DNA of 64,000 nt from Siniperca chuatsi (Eukaryota > Chordata > Actinopteri > Centrarchiformes > Sinipercidae): assembly GCF_020085105.1 (NCBI RefSeq), contig NC_058044.1, positions 23,297,206-23,361,205 on the forward strand, written 5' to 3'. Within the stretch, counting starts at the first letter, position 1. Each line of letters starts with the position of its first letter. Shown one piece after another: positions 1 through 12,369 of the stretch. Under the pieces are notes generated by a model. The model saw only the letters and a program-made list of their open reading frames with translations, was not told the DNA's origin and ran no database searches. Made by a program: the position numbers and the translations under genes.

Positions 1-112
1 TGAGATGAAAAGTGAAGTGTGTTGTATATCATGCATACATTTTTATATGATTACTTGAGCTATATGCAGATACAGACATAACAGTCTTTGTGTGTATTTC
101 ATGTGTCTGTTG

Positions 113-496
113 TTAGCAGTCATCATCCTTAAAGTGCGTTTTCTGCAGAACCTTTACATGGCGCTCATAGATCTTGAGGGCGGGACCGAGTCTGATTGAC
201 AGGCCAGTCAAAACATCGTTACGCTGCATGAGGAGAAGAGACTTGCCATCGATTTCCTAATGAAGAGAGCAAAGCAATGTGGGTAGGTAGATGTAGGTTA
301 CAACTGTAAAACGTTACAGTACAGTCATTAATCCTGTCTCTGGTGGCCTCTAGTGGTTGTTAAAGGAAGTTACAGGCTCACCTGGGTCCTGAAGGCAGCA
401 GCCTGCTCAGGGAAACCTGCTGCTGTGAAATAACTGACCACATCAGACACTGTCCAGTCCACCGGGCTCCCAATGGCCCCCTCAGACTTCATAAAC
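113..496 (-). CDS. samd1: samd1 last two exons: SAM domain
   Basis: Exon 382-496 and exon 113-256 join in phase 0 at CAG|GAA. Together they encode [20 protein letters not shown], then [20 protein letters not shown], then [18 protein letters not shown], a near-exact match to the vertebrate SAMD1 SAM domain. The stop is TAA at 113-115. Human SAMD1 carries a few more residues after the DDD motif; here the protein ends DDDC. No AATAAA is visible in the first 112 bases, so the poly(A) site probably lies to the left of the window. Confidence 0.95.
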
Positions 497-3400
497 CTAC
501 AGAGATGAGGAAGAGGGCGGTTGGCCCATTACAAGTTAGTAAATTGCAGTAAATTTATAAAGTTATGTCAGAGCTGACAGAGCTAACAGTTTAATTAAGG
601 ATGATGATTTTCTGTAATGGGTATTTATTTCCTATGTTTTGGTAGTTAGTATTGGTTTATTAGAATGGGAGCACTGTGATTTCCATGTTTTTATGGATCA
701 ATAAATTAAACCTTGAACCTATTAATGTAAACAGGAGTATCAGATATTACGTTCTGATTAATATTGAATGTCTAGACTTTGTTTCATTTTATTTTAAACT
801 GGTTATAAGCAATATTTTTTAAATAATGTATCAAATGACAATGTGAAAGGGGTCGCTGTCACCTGAATCTGCAGCTGCCCTCGACTTTACGGAGCTTTAT
901 GGTGAGTTTCAGCTAGTCTGGCAGTCTGGCCCAACTTTACTGTTTTGTTTCACCCTCACTGCTCCCATAGCGTTGATTTCAGCCACAACAGGCTGCTATT
1001 TTCAGTGAAAAAGCTCTTAAAAACCCACCGCACACCACCTGCTCAGCACTAAACAACAGACAGAACTAGCTGGTGAACATAGTGGAGCATTTGGCAGCTA
1101 AAAAGCCAGATATTTCCCTCAGGAGTTGGCAGAGACCAAAAACAGCGCTAAAAGAGAGTGAGTATTGGACTCACATTCATCAGGTGAACACAAACACGAC
1201 TCCAAATAAATGATAATGTTGCGGCGTAACTGCTAGATGTGTAAATAAGCAACTGTTTGCTAATAAGTTTGCCATATCAACTTAAAAGGTGATAAAATGT
1301 CAATATTGTGTTCACAACTTGTTTCCGCTGCCCCCAAGTGGCCAAAAAAATCAGTTATTACAGGTTTAAGGTAATATAGTCAGGAAAAGGGTTATCTTGG
1401 ACTGCACAATATGGAGAAAACATGCAATGCCTGATGGTGATTTATTGAGATGGAAATTAACCTCACAGAGCCAGACTACAGTGAAGTGAGAAAGTAGTTT
1501 TTGTTTCAGCTCTGTACTCCAGCTCATTGGTTTTAAAATTCAACAATAAAGAACCAACTTTCAGCTTTAATTTGAGGGTGTTTACATCCTTTTTAGGTGA
1601 ACAGTGGTTACACACTGTCATAGCCCTTTTTTATACATAGTCCCCACAATTTAAGATGATAAGGCAGCACAATGACCCTGAACATACAGACTAGGCAACC
1701 GCAGAGGTTTTTTTTAAGGCCAAACTGTGGGATATTCTCGATTGAGCGGTAACATGACCTCTGTCCAGCTGTGTGGAACCCCAAAATGTTCAATATTAAA
1801 TCAATAAAAAAGACATTATGAAATAAATAATCACATGAATAAATTGTGTAAAATATATAAATAAACCAACTATTTGTGAAATAACTGCAGAAACTATTAA
1901 AATTCAACTCATTATTATGAAATGTTGTTTCATCATTAATTTTCATAAGAGCATTTTATTATCATTTTATTTATCATTTTTATTTTAATATAGACGCAGT
2001 GGCATTTTTCCCAATGAGAGTTACTTCATTTCAAGTTTTATTTCATGTCACTTGGTCATAAGTGACAATGGTGTTGTCACGGCCTCTCACCTTTCAGCCA
2101 ATCACATGTCCCCTGCCTCTAAGCTAGCAAGCTCAACAACGGCTAACTCAACATATTTTGAGTTAGCCGAATCAACCAACAATCTAGAGGCTTCTACTGT
2201 AAATACACAGTACACAGACACATTAACTAAACTTCTGTAGCTTTTAAGCCTTAGCTTATCAAGGCTGCTAATGCTACCTAGCTTTCAAGGCCAGCCTGTG
2301 AGCTTATTACTCTGCATCAAAGTGAAGTGAGTCCATGTTAGAATTGTTAGCTGGCTTCTGTTGACTTGAGCGACCACAGAGAAAGACTGTCTTTTTGATC
2401 TTTACAGAGGTGTGTGTCTTTCTCTGAGGAACATCTATAGAATCAAAATGCTGCCGAGTTAACTCTGAATTACGCACCTAGCTGCTGCTGTTAAGACTGT
2501 CCCTTCACTTTGACTAAATAAATAAAAGGAGATGTTAGTTTCTGTGTCTGTTTATTTACAGCAGCTGCTAGTTGATTCCGAATTACTTGATATTGCTTTT
2601 GCTTAAGCTAACTGTCTAAATCTGGTAGCAGTTGTTGAGCTTGCTGAAGAGGCAAAAAAACCCCAGAAACAAGCAAGAAGTGAAGATGGCTGCAGTACAT
2701 GCCAGGCAAAGTATCACCAGGTAAAGTACCAAGTATCTGCTGTGGTTCATAAACTTCAGCCAGCCATTAACTGCAAAGGATTTGCAACCACATATTAAAC
2801 TGGACTGTTTATTTTAATCAGTCAAACTGCTTGAGACAGATGTCCCAAGATGCACTAAACCTTGCAGGATTGCAGTGAGTAGGCTGTTGATGCACAGCTA
2901 GATGCAGTATGGATGCAGGTGGGATAAAACAAAGAATTAAGTGTACAATTTTATTGTTCCTGATTGTTAGACCTGCAAGGACAAACAATTAAAATTCATT
3001 GTTTGCTATGTAAAAAAAAAAATTCCAACTTAAATTTTTTCTATAATTATTTCTCATATTTACTCACCTAATAAAAATATTCAGCATGTTGATTATACAT
3101 TTAATAACATCCTGCTCTCATACGGCAACCAATAAAATTGTTGATTTATTATCTAGCACAGAGTTAGCATTCCAGGCTAACTCAAACGCCTGTGTAAATA
3201 CTTGCATCTGCTTCACATTAAAAACCATCCAGTGGTGCCTCCATACTCCATGCCTTGTTTTCATCAGTTTTCTGGCACATTGTGCTAAGATAGCTGGCTT
3301 TACAAGAAGGAAAATGGACTTTGTAACAGATCCAAAAAAGCAAGCAAGAGGGGAGCAGACACCACCAACCCAATGAATCTGCTGTACTCACCCTCCACTG

Positions 3401-6400
3401 CTAACTCCTCCGTTTATCCCTCGTTCCTCAGACGTGCCGGAGTCTCTCGGGGAGGCAGTGGGTGTGAGCAGGCAGGACGAGACGCTGACCTCTGTCTTAG
3501 ACTCCGAGCCTACAAGGGAAAAATTAAGTACAGTCTGATTACCCGTCATCACCAATAACCACCAAACACAAACATTCACATTACACACACATTTTGAGAT
3601 TATCTGTAAAGCAGAACTCACTGTTAAAGCCTGAGGAGGTGTGGTTGATTCTGTCATTCTGCATCTGATTCTGTATTTGGAAAGAAGAGAGGCGGTCCAA
3701 CACAGATGCAAATAAATGAGCATGACAAAAGGGTGATATCTGCTCCCTGGAACAAGTCAGAGTCACTAGAGACAGTGCCAGAGGAAAAACCATGTTGAAA
3801 ACATCAGCGTGATATGACCTCCACCTAAACTCAAGGATTATAGGAGCTGGCAGTGCCAAGATGCATCATGACAAAACTGCAACATGACTATCTGCTGTGG
3901 AAGTGTAAATGATGATGTGCAAGGTAGGAAGTGGACTGGGAGACAAAGCTGATGAGTCACCCCCACTTCCAATTCTCTTGTTTTTTGGGGGGGTTTTGCT
4001 TGTCTTTCTGAAAAGCTCAAACATGTTCCTGGGGTTTTCCTTTCAGTCAGTCTTTATTTGTCACATGCATCATTACACATGTACAATGTGCAGTGAAATG
4101 CTACACTGCCATGATCCTAAGTTTTACAATAGAGGTTATGTACAAAATGTAGTACTAGTAAAACGTGCAGAGAGAGATATAGATTCAAAATATATCAAAA
4201 CATCTATAAAAATATATTAAATAGTTAAAGTAAAAAAATGAAGTTAAGAATAAACGATACATAGTAGCACTGATAGTCTAAGTCTTCTGTCCATATACTA
4301 AGATAAATGGCCGTCTACTACGGTACCAGCTAGTAAAATTTTAACACCTGATCATTTTAACCAAAAAAAACCCCAAAAACCTATAGCTGTGTTTGAAATC
4401 ACTCACTTAATAATTTACTTTATAGTAAGCAGTGAACAGAGATTTTGGGCACTTATGAATCATCATTTTACACCATCAGTGACAGGTGTAGTGTCATATC
4501 ACATCCATCAAAGGAGAAGCATTGTATTGTGGCATTTTAACAAAAAGTAGTGTACATGCTATGGACAGAACTAGATGCAGTGTTAGGTGCAGTGATTTGG
4601 TTTCTCTGAGGAACAATATCATAAACTCGGAAAGTAAATATAGTGCACTAGATAGAAAATAGTTGTGATTTCTCCTGATTATTTTGTTAAATAATTTGGC
4701 AATCTTCATTTTGTCCTTTTCGTGTGCCTTCTCTGACATACATGGACTGTTTCCATTTGCTTCTTTTCAGCTGACAGCCAGGACCCTGGACATTGTAACA
4801 CAAATCAAGGGTAATGCTAAATCATCCAAAGTCCCCGCTTACAATACACAAATGTAATGGCTTTCATGAGCTGGGGATAAAAATATATCCGACACAAATG
4901 TCAATGTATTTATTCTATTGTTATTTCATTTTCATTTAAAGGTACCATGTCCAGCTTTTGACCACTTGTGGTGCTATGGATAAGTGGGTCCCAGTTTTGT
5001 TTGTATTGTGCCTGCCGATAGTTTCACACCATTCCACTGATGTTGGTGGCGGTAATGTGCCAAGAAATGTAGCAATGCACCAACAAAGGCAAGGAAGAAA
5101 AGGCTGCTAGCAAGTAAACAATGTCCTCGGGTGGCAGCTCCTTATATTGTTGTGTCTTTTCCTTTGTCAGTCAGGGCTGGTCAACACATCATCTGCTCCT
5201 CCGGAGGGATTCCTCCCTGGCCATGCCTCCCCACCTGTTTTTGCCTGGTCCTGCTTCTTTTCGTCACTGGTTCCTGCCACCCATCCCCAGCCTGTTCCGA
5301 TCCATTACTCAAGCTGATAAAAACTGCTTCATGAAAATGTTAGAGGCGGCTGTGATTTAATCTGAGCAGTCCGCCTCTGTGGCTCTCTGTTGTACTGTTA
5401 ATGTGTGTGATTGTTAGCTCTGAAGCCAACTTAGGTCCATTGGTGTGTGTGAATTAATGTTAACTCATATGAGGCACTTGTTCAGGATCTGGGCAGTAGA
5501 TTTAGCCTCTATTGTTATTTTCATACATCCTCCTTTTAGGTACCACACGTAGGTATTGTGACTGTCTAGTTGAATTTAATTATCTGTTATGTTCTATGTG
5601 TGTAGCATGAAGGGACTACAAACTTTCATTTCATTATACAACCTTGTGTTGTATAATGATAAATACATTACCTTGTACCTAGTAGTTGAACACTAGGTTT
5701 TATGGGTTTTGTTTTAGTTTGACAGGTCAGAGTAGTGCAGCTGGATAGACTTTTGTTTCGTTCTTTTCAGCTAATTTCAGCTGTAGTGAGTCAGTGGGGA
5801 TCTGCCAGGTTAGGAAGTGTGCTCTGTTTTGTTTGTTTCACGATTTGGCGCCTCACTTGACCCCTTTCTCTATTGATCATCTGATGATATTCAACTGTTG
5901 AGCAGAAACTTGTAACTTTGTAATTTATATTATTGTCGATACACTAAACAATAAATGGCAGTGCTTGCCCGACTACAATGGCAGTATGTTGCTTCCCTTA
6001 TCTCTAGACACCTGCAGGGTTGTAACAATGTACGATTCAAATTTTCCACACACGAAAAAAGGCAATGATAACTATGTTTACAAAAAACTCCACAAGGAAC
6101 CTGCTGAACCTGTAAACAGCTGTAAATAAGTTACAAATATTGTTTTTTTTTGTTTGTAGACAGAGTTGTAGTGATGGTATTTTTATCTGGATCTTGTTAC
6201 ACTTCTGTGAGTGAATGTTAATTGATTGCTTGATCATAGGAACAAGTCATTTCTCCATGGAAGCTAGTTAGTTAGCCTTAACTAGCTTGAACTCCAGTGG
6301 AATTGTGGGTTTTTAACTCAACGCAATTTCAATAGGCCTTTTTCACAGCAGACATTTTGACTTGTCATAGTACGAAAAGCACTGGTGTTACTAACAACAT

Positions 6401-9400
6401 TAACGATGTCTCAGTTCTATTCAAGTGTCCCAGTAAACCATGACAGTGGGACAGTGAGCCAGCACGCACAATACCAGGAAACTGAAACTGAAGCAGCTAA
6501 ATGGAATTCAGCCATAATTAATTTTATTATTTACATCTGTGCTTTTCTTCTGTGACATGTCAAAATGTCTTCTGTGAGAAAGGCCTATTGTATGTATGTA
6601 GTATGTAGTATGCAGGGGCCAATAAATGAAAGAACTACTCACAATTAAATTCTTAATTCACAGAGCAGGGACGCATGCCGCCATAACAAATCATAAACTG
6701 TACATAGATTAGATAAATTGCTTCCTCTATGTCAAAAAACACTGTGCTAGAAAAAACACATAAATAAAAATGACATGAAAATGGTTTCCAACCCAAATGT
6801 TTCAAATTCATGTGGTAATGAAATGTTAATGATATCGGAAATATTCAATTCCACATTCATTTTCTTCTGTTCATGGCAAAATACAGTCTGTAGCATCCCA
6901 AGATGCATTTGCTCACATACTGTACTGTAATACATTTTGTACCACAAAACATGGCACAAAATGCAGCACGTACCACGCCGTGCCTCACAGATAGACATCC
7001 GGTTATATAAATAATGTTTTCAATCAACAACAATTTACATGAACTCTAAAAGCAAATGAACAAATTATGTTCTCTTTCATCTCTTTTACTTTTTTGGACA
7101 CACCATACTGTGTGCACCTACATAGCGCTGCTCATTCTAACTACTGATTCTTCAGTTTATTCCAATCAGCGACTGCTGTTGCTCCTGCATCACTGTGTGC
7201 ACAATACAAGCCATCAGGGGTTCACAACAGCATAAAAATCTTTCATTCACTGTTTGTTGGATGAATGACTGTTGTGTATTAACAATATTAATGTCAAGAA
7301 CAATTTTGATTTATTTCAATGACATGCAGTTCATTGCAGTGACATTCACAACCCATTCTGTGCCTCATTGATTCAGTTTTACAGCATGCAGATGAATGAG
7401 GTTCAGACATGGTGTCTGTGTTTGCTGTCACCACATAGTGAACCCTCTGACCCTGGTTATAGCCACGGCAAGTGTGTAGCAAATAATGACTGAAAATGTA
7501 ATGACGTACTGAAAACTTATAACAATAGAAGAATGACATTTAGACTGATTACGTCTCCCCATGGTCACTGTCAAAAATAGACACATCTTAAATGTTACTA
7601 AAGAACAGCCGTGCAAAACAACGAAGCACATTCACTCAGGTTTTGTACTTCAGTACAATTTTGAAGTACTTAGCAGTTCTATATATTGTTATTGATTAAT
7701 TCCAAGTATATAAAGTACTTATAATTAGCACTACCTTGTCAAGCTACAATATTAAAATGCTGCTTACATGCTAATGCATCAGTAATAATAATCCAATAAT
7801 ATGGTATATACAGTATAATATAATAAATATAGCACTGAAAAGGGCTATTCTTCTTAATGAGTACTTTTACTTTTAATACTGAGGTACATTTGACTAATAA
7901 TACTTTTGTACTTCTACTTAAGGCAAATTTTGCATGCAGGACTTTTACTTGTAATGGAGTATTTTTACATTATGGTATTAGTACTTTTAGGTAATATCTC
8001 AATACTTCCACCACTGCTAAAGGAATTGAGACGTGGGACATGTTTTGAGTATATTTTGGGGCATTTTGAGCCTTTGTTAAAGACAGTATCAGAGAGATGA
8101 CAGGAAATGAGGGAAAGAGAGACGCAACAAAGGTCCCCAGTCAGACTCAAATATAGGACATTGCATTTCATGGTTGGCATCTTAACCCCTAACTTACGTC
8201 TGAGTAATTTTGTCTTGTTTTGATAATGCATGGGAAATATCATCATCCAACAATAAAAACCAACAGGGCAGATGCATGTGCTTGCACTTACTTGTGCCTC
8301 CATATGTTGCTGATCAGGGATGACAGCTCTCTCCTCCAAGTGTGCACTGCTACATTGTGACAAGGAAGCTCTCTGAACAGGTGGACACGTCCTGGTGAGG
8401 GGGTCAGGCCCGGACATCCCTGAGAGACCAGCAGCCAAACCCAGATGAAAAGAGAGAGGAGAAAAGATTAAAAACTATTTTTTACTTTCACTATTAGTAG
8501 TAAGTAGCCTAGTAGTAGTTACAAAATCGTACTTTTCGTGACTATACAGTAATTTTACACAATGTATGTTTCACAGGAGAAACAAAACAGAAATGACAGT
8601 AACAGTAATATTTATTTACTATAAATAAAGTTGGAGACAATAATAGACTAAATGTTTATATTAAAATTAAAAATATTAGTTATAATTAAAATTTTACAAA
8701 AGTAAATAAAACTAACTTCAAAATTTCAACAAAAACCCACTCAAGTACTAGTAGGTGAAGCAGTAGTAGTAGTCATGGTGATAGTAATACTTAGCAGAGG
8801 AGCCGACGCACATACATGCCCGCACACGTTCACGCGCACACACCTTTGCCACCGTGCTGCTGCTGCTGCTGCTGGGGCTCTCCTGCTCTGATGCTGTCTG
8901 GATCTCAGCATCTTCTGTGGTTTTCTCAATGAGCTCCGGTTCGGTTGTCATGGCTACCGGGGATAGTCCTCCCTCCTCATCAGAACTCCGAGGATCATCC
9001 TCCTCCTCCTCTTCCTCATTATCTGCCCGTTCCTCTTCTTCACTGGCTGTTTCCATTGGCTCATTCTCCTGGAGAGAGGGGGACGGCGGCTGCAATGACA
9101 AAAGTTGTATTTAAAAAATGTCTCCATTAAAAAAGGGAGTAAAGTGGAGCTAAAGCACATCCTCGGAGATGAATGGGCAACACTTGAGTTTGATCTAAGT
9201 TCTCATTGTAGGAGCTTTAAACAGCATTTTACTGCTGCGCTTCTTCGGGGCGGAAAGAGTAGACAAAAAAAAAAAAATAAATAAAACACCTCCCACTTGG
9301 AGAAACACACGGATATTAGAAATAACGACAGCCGCCTACTGTATCCTACTTAAGTCTGCACCCACAAGGGAGGAAGAGAGGGAGGAGAGCGCGCTGTCAG

Positions 9401-11327
9401 AAATGATACAAAGGATTTAACGAAGCACGAAGCGGGAGAGATGCGGGGATACCGAGGGGACGAGAAAACAAAACTACAGGGGTTAACAACGCGCCTCAAA
9501 ACGCACGCAATGTGATAAAGGCTACATTAACAAACATGCTGCTCGGCTGTTCGGGGCTGAGTCCTCCGCCGGCCTGCGCGACAGAGCGGCGCGCACAGGA
9601 GAGCGGCAGCGGCACGTCTCAAGTTTAGACAGACACCGCCTACTGCGCGGCAGGCCCAGACACCCCGCTCCGTTCCGCACAGCGAAAGTTCCCGAGAGCG
9701 AAACGAAATGTTACTGAGCCCAGATAGCGATGTGGCGACGGAGCCACAAACTGTGCAGAGACGCTCCCACGGTGCGCGCGGGGAAGCCGCTCCGGAGGTT
9801 TCTGCTCATGTCACCCGCACCTTTTGTGCAGGAAGCCGAGCTGCGCGCACACACACACACACGCATATTTACCGAGGCTACAGAGGACAAACACAGCACG
9901 GGCACGGTCGCATCCCGCTGACAATTAGCCCAAAGAAACAACAAATCATCTTCCTAAATGTGGGGAATCTCATCAAACACTTTTGCATTTAAAACATAAA
10001 CGAGGCTGAACACGAAACAAAAATATTTGGCGAGGGAAGCCGAGCGCGTCCTGCTGCCGTGTGTGCGGTTTCAACCACTGATCATTAATTTATCAGCAAA
10101 CCATCAGCACGCCCAGTGCAAGCGACGTGTTGGAAATATTAAGTTAGCAGTGCTCACCTTTTTCACAGCGTGCTTGTCCTGCAGTGCTCTCTGTACAAGT
10201 CTGTCAGCGGACGCATTCTTCGGCATCGGCTCCTCCACCACCATCCCCCTCAGAGGAAGAGTAATGTTCCCGCAGCGGGTCCTGCGCAGCCTGCCCCTCG
10301 CCACCTCTCTCTCCATGACCACTTTGACTTTGCCTCGGGTCAGCTTCTCCTCCGACAGCCGCTCCTGGCTGCTCAGATAGCCCAAAATCTCCTTTAGCCC
10401 GAGCGGCTTCATGTGGCCTCTGGTCGCGGCGGCAGAGCACCCTCGGAGGCTCTTCTCGGACAGGCTGCGAACAGAAGCCACCAATCTGTCGCCCAGGTCG
10501 GAGTTGGCGTGGTTCCCCGCTGTTTTGGTGCCCCCTCCTCCGACTCGAAGTTTGGGCTTGAGGGGTGCAGCCTGCTTCTGTCTATGTTGTTGAGGGAGGT
10601 TGCTGACGCTCCCGGGGCAAGTTTTGTTCTCTCCGGACAAACCCGGCTCTTTCCCTCCGCGAAGTGCATCGGCTGTGCTCGGTGTTATCCTGCAGGCATC
10701 ACCGCCGTCGTGTGCGCTTGTTCTGTGGCCGAGACCGGGCGACGGGCAGTCCCCCGCACCCTGCTGTCCTAATCCCTTGTCTCTCGGTGCACTTGCTTTC
10801 TCCTCTTTACAGCCGCTCCCGACATCGCAGCCCGTTGTTGCGCCACAGCTGAGGCACCCGTTTCCGCTATTTGGGCTGAAGGCAGGCTTGAGCTTCTTGT
10901 CGGTGGTGCTGGCTGATGTTTGAGTGTGGGGATCTGGGCTGGGCTCCGAGTCCTCCTCTCCCTCCTCCTGGTCGGTGAAGCTGTGCGCACTGTCGCCGTT
11001 GTTGTTCAGATGGTCGTGTTTGGTCGGCTCCCTCGCTGCCTCCGCGCTGCTGCTGCCGCTGCCAGCGGCCGTAAACTCACTCTTCTTTCTGCTTTTCCTC
11101 TGCACCTTCGCCGCGTTTCGGTACGATATGGACCCCTTATAGCTAACTTTGAGCACCGTCTGCTCTTGAATCAGTTTTTCCAGTTCTGTCCTGGTTCGGT
11201 CCGGGTCTGACCCGTGTCGTCTCCGGACCATTCGACAAATCCTCTCCAGATCCGGACGGGCTTTCCTCGAGCGGAGAGAGTCGATTGTTTCCAGGATCCA
11301 CTCTCGGTACTTATTGGGCTCGGACAT
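113..11327 (-). CDS. samd1: SAM domain-containing protein 1 (atherin), 7 coding exons
   Basis: Chromatin protein that binds unmethylated CpG-rich DNA through an N-terminal winged helix and oligomerises or recruits partners through a C-terminal SAM domain (family knowledge). Exons read on the minus strand: 10158-11327, 8844-9089, 8292-8419, 3622-3670, 3392-3509, 382-496, 113-256. All have GT/AG borders, and phases agree except at the 8844/8419 junction. Residues about 8-76 contain [20 protein letters not shown] and match the human winged helix. Residues about 307-361 match a second conserved block. An acidic/serine-rich exon follows, and the last two exons form the SAM domain ([19 protein letters not shown]), ending KDDDC then TAA. 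Predicted length is about 655 residues against about 538 in human; the low-complexity middle is what differs. The ATG at 11327 precedes SEPNKYREW and fits the family start. The next gene upstream is prkaca, in the same order as in human. Confidence 0.93.
3392..8419 (-). CDS. samd1: samd1 middle exons (8292-8419, 3622-3670, 3392-3509)
   Basis: Three small exons code for the weakly conserved linker before the SAM domain. Exon 8292-8419 encodes [18 protein letters not shown] onward and ends AHMEAQ-like at a GTAAGT donor. Exon 3622-3670 encodes [16 protein letters not shown]. Exon 3392-3509 encodes [14 protein letters not shown] onward. Phases chain perfectly (0, then 1+2, then 2+1) into the SAM exons, which is the main evidence that they are real. 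The 4.6-kb intron between 3671 and 8291 holds a 260-bp inverted-repeat element and other repeats. Confidence 0.82.
4035..4215. repeat. interspersed repeat fragment
   Basis: The words tttatttgtcacatgcatca and cagtgaaatgct are typical of a dispersed teleost repeat end (recognised from general familiarity, not searched). It lies in a samd1 intron. Confidence 0.4.
6330..6590. mobile_element. short inverted-repeat element (MITE-like), 261 bp
   Basis: The two ends are inverted copies of each other over about 38 bases: 6330-6368 starts caataggcctttttcacagc, and 6552-6590 is its near reverse complement. The interior has no open frame. This is the structure of a non-autonomous terminal-inverted-repeat DNA element. 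Superfamily is not assigned. It lies in a samd1 intron. Confidence 0.75.
7630..8020 (-). repeat. interspersed repeat of the 'gtggaag-tatt...agtacttttac' type
   Basis: Read on the minus strand this begins GCAGTGGTGGAAGTATT and continues with strings of AAAAGTACT-type words. A second copy, in the opposite orientation, lies at about 19638-19920 within prkaca. This word pattern is common in teleost introns (recalled, not searched). Confidence 0.6.
8844..9089 (-). CDS. samd1: samd1 exon 2: acidic, serine-rich segment
   Basis: This exon has 82 codons, with a CAG acceptor at 9090 and frame continuous with exon 1. It is rich in Glu/Asp (runs of six Glu) and ends in a six-Ser run followed by TVAK. 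The obvious donor is GTGTGT after the AAG codon (phase 0), but the next exon needs one carried-over base. The real donor may be four bases further on (GTG T|GTGCGC, exon end 8840), or a micro-exon may intervene. The coding frame itself is not in doubt; the 3' border is. Confidence 0.8.
10158..11327 (-). CDS. samd1: samd1 exon 1: winged-helix DNA-binding domain and linker
   Basis: This exon has 390 codons in one open frame, ending AAG before a GTGAGC donor (phase 0). It encodes the winged helix ([20 protein letters not shown], then [15 protein letters not shown]), a polar Ser/Glu/Pro linker, and a second basic block with [20 protein letters not shown]. The linker carries four cysteines in a CX2CX5CX5C spacing at residues 158-173, which I do not recognise as a known fold. 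The exon is strongly GC-rich and CpG-rich, so several long opposite-strand open frames over it are shadows. Its 5' flank up to about 11.75 kb is also CpG-rich and is the likely promoter. Confidence 0.93.
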
Positions 11328-11959
11328 CTTCTCCTGCGTGTGCGGATGGGGTTTGGCCCGAGTGCGTCTTTTCCCCCCGCTGTTGTTTCACAAGTGACGC
11401 TGTGTCAACGCTGGGAAGCCAGAGTGCGATCCCCGGCTGGAGAATGAGGACGGAAGCCTGGCTGGTACGCTTGCGTTCGTTGGCCACATTGTGCGCTTAA
11501 GGTGGACCGAAGATGGCGCCTAGATCTCAACCACAGACGCAAATGGCATTTAAGGTGGAATTGGCTGCTTTTAGCGCATCGGAGCTATGTTCTTTGTTCG
11601 CAGTCTCGTGCTGCTCAACGCGCAGTTTGTAATATCTGATTTTAACACAAAGAAATACCAATGCACGGTCTGAACGGCGAGGAGAGGAGGCGGATGAGTT
11701 ATCGAGTGTCGTGTTTTTAAGCGTTATGGCGAATCAGATTGAGCCGGGCGGTCAACAGATGGGTGGGTGTCGACTCCATTCCGCATCAGGCGGCTGTGAT
11801 GGATGTCTGACCTCTAGGCTACAACACTCCACCACAGAGATATTTCAAATATCTTATCATCTACAACCCTCTCTTTCCCAAACGTGCAGCAGCTGAACCG
11901 TCAACTAAACACACATCCAGGAAGCACACACAAGTTCAGTAGAATTTTACAAGTAAAAC

Positions 11960-11965
11960 TTTATT
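11960..11965 (-). terminator. prkaca: candidate prkaca poly(A) signal (AATAAA)
   Basis: On the minus strand this is CCAATAAAG, the last clear AATAAA before samd1. It would give prkaca a 3' UTR of about 3.2 kb. An earlier AATAAA at about 13581-13586 could give a shorter form. Confidence 0.45.
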
Positions 11966-12311
11966 GGAATGATACTCGTGTTGCAAAATATTACACTTCG
12001 TGTTTTTATGTCACTGCTCTCGTGACTTTAGACACTTCCCTTTGCTCTCTGTGTGTGTGTGTGTGTGTGTGTGGCGGGGGTTAACATGGTTTACTTTGGG
12101 GTCTCATTTCCCTAAAAAGTGCGACAGTATGTACCAGCATTGTGCCTGCATCGAGAGGAAGTTGTATCACTGCAAAAAACATCGAGGAGACACAGAATAA
12201 TATTGTATTATAACTTCAAACATTTTGTCCATGATGATATAGTCAACATTAAACTTGACATGGAGGAAATACAGCGAATGTAAAGTCTCAACAAGTGGTT
12301 TACAACAAGGT

Positions 12312-12369
12312 TATAATAATAATAATAATAATAGGCTAATAATAATAATATTAATAATAATAATAATAA
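12312..12369. repeat. (AAT)n microsatellite
   Basis: Imperfect trinucleotide run of aat units interrupted by ggct, in the probable prkaca 3' UTR. Confidence 0.9.

Noticed and set aside
9708..11500. Many long open frames on the plus strand over 9.7-11.5 kb
   Set aside because: They lie antisense to samd1 exon 1 or its CpG-rich flanks, where stop codons are rare, and show no recognisable protein words.
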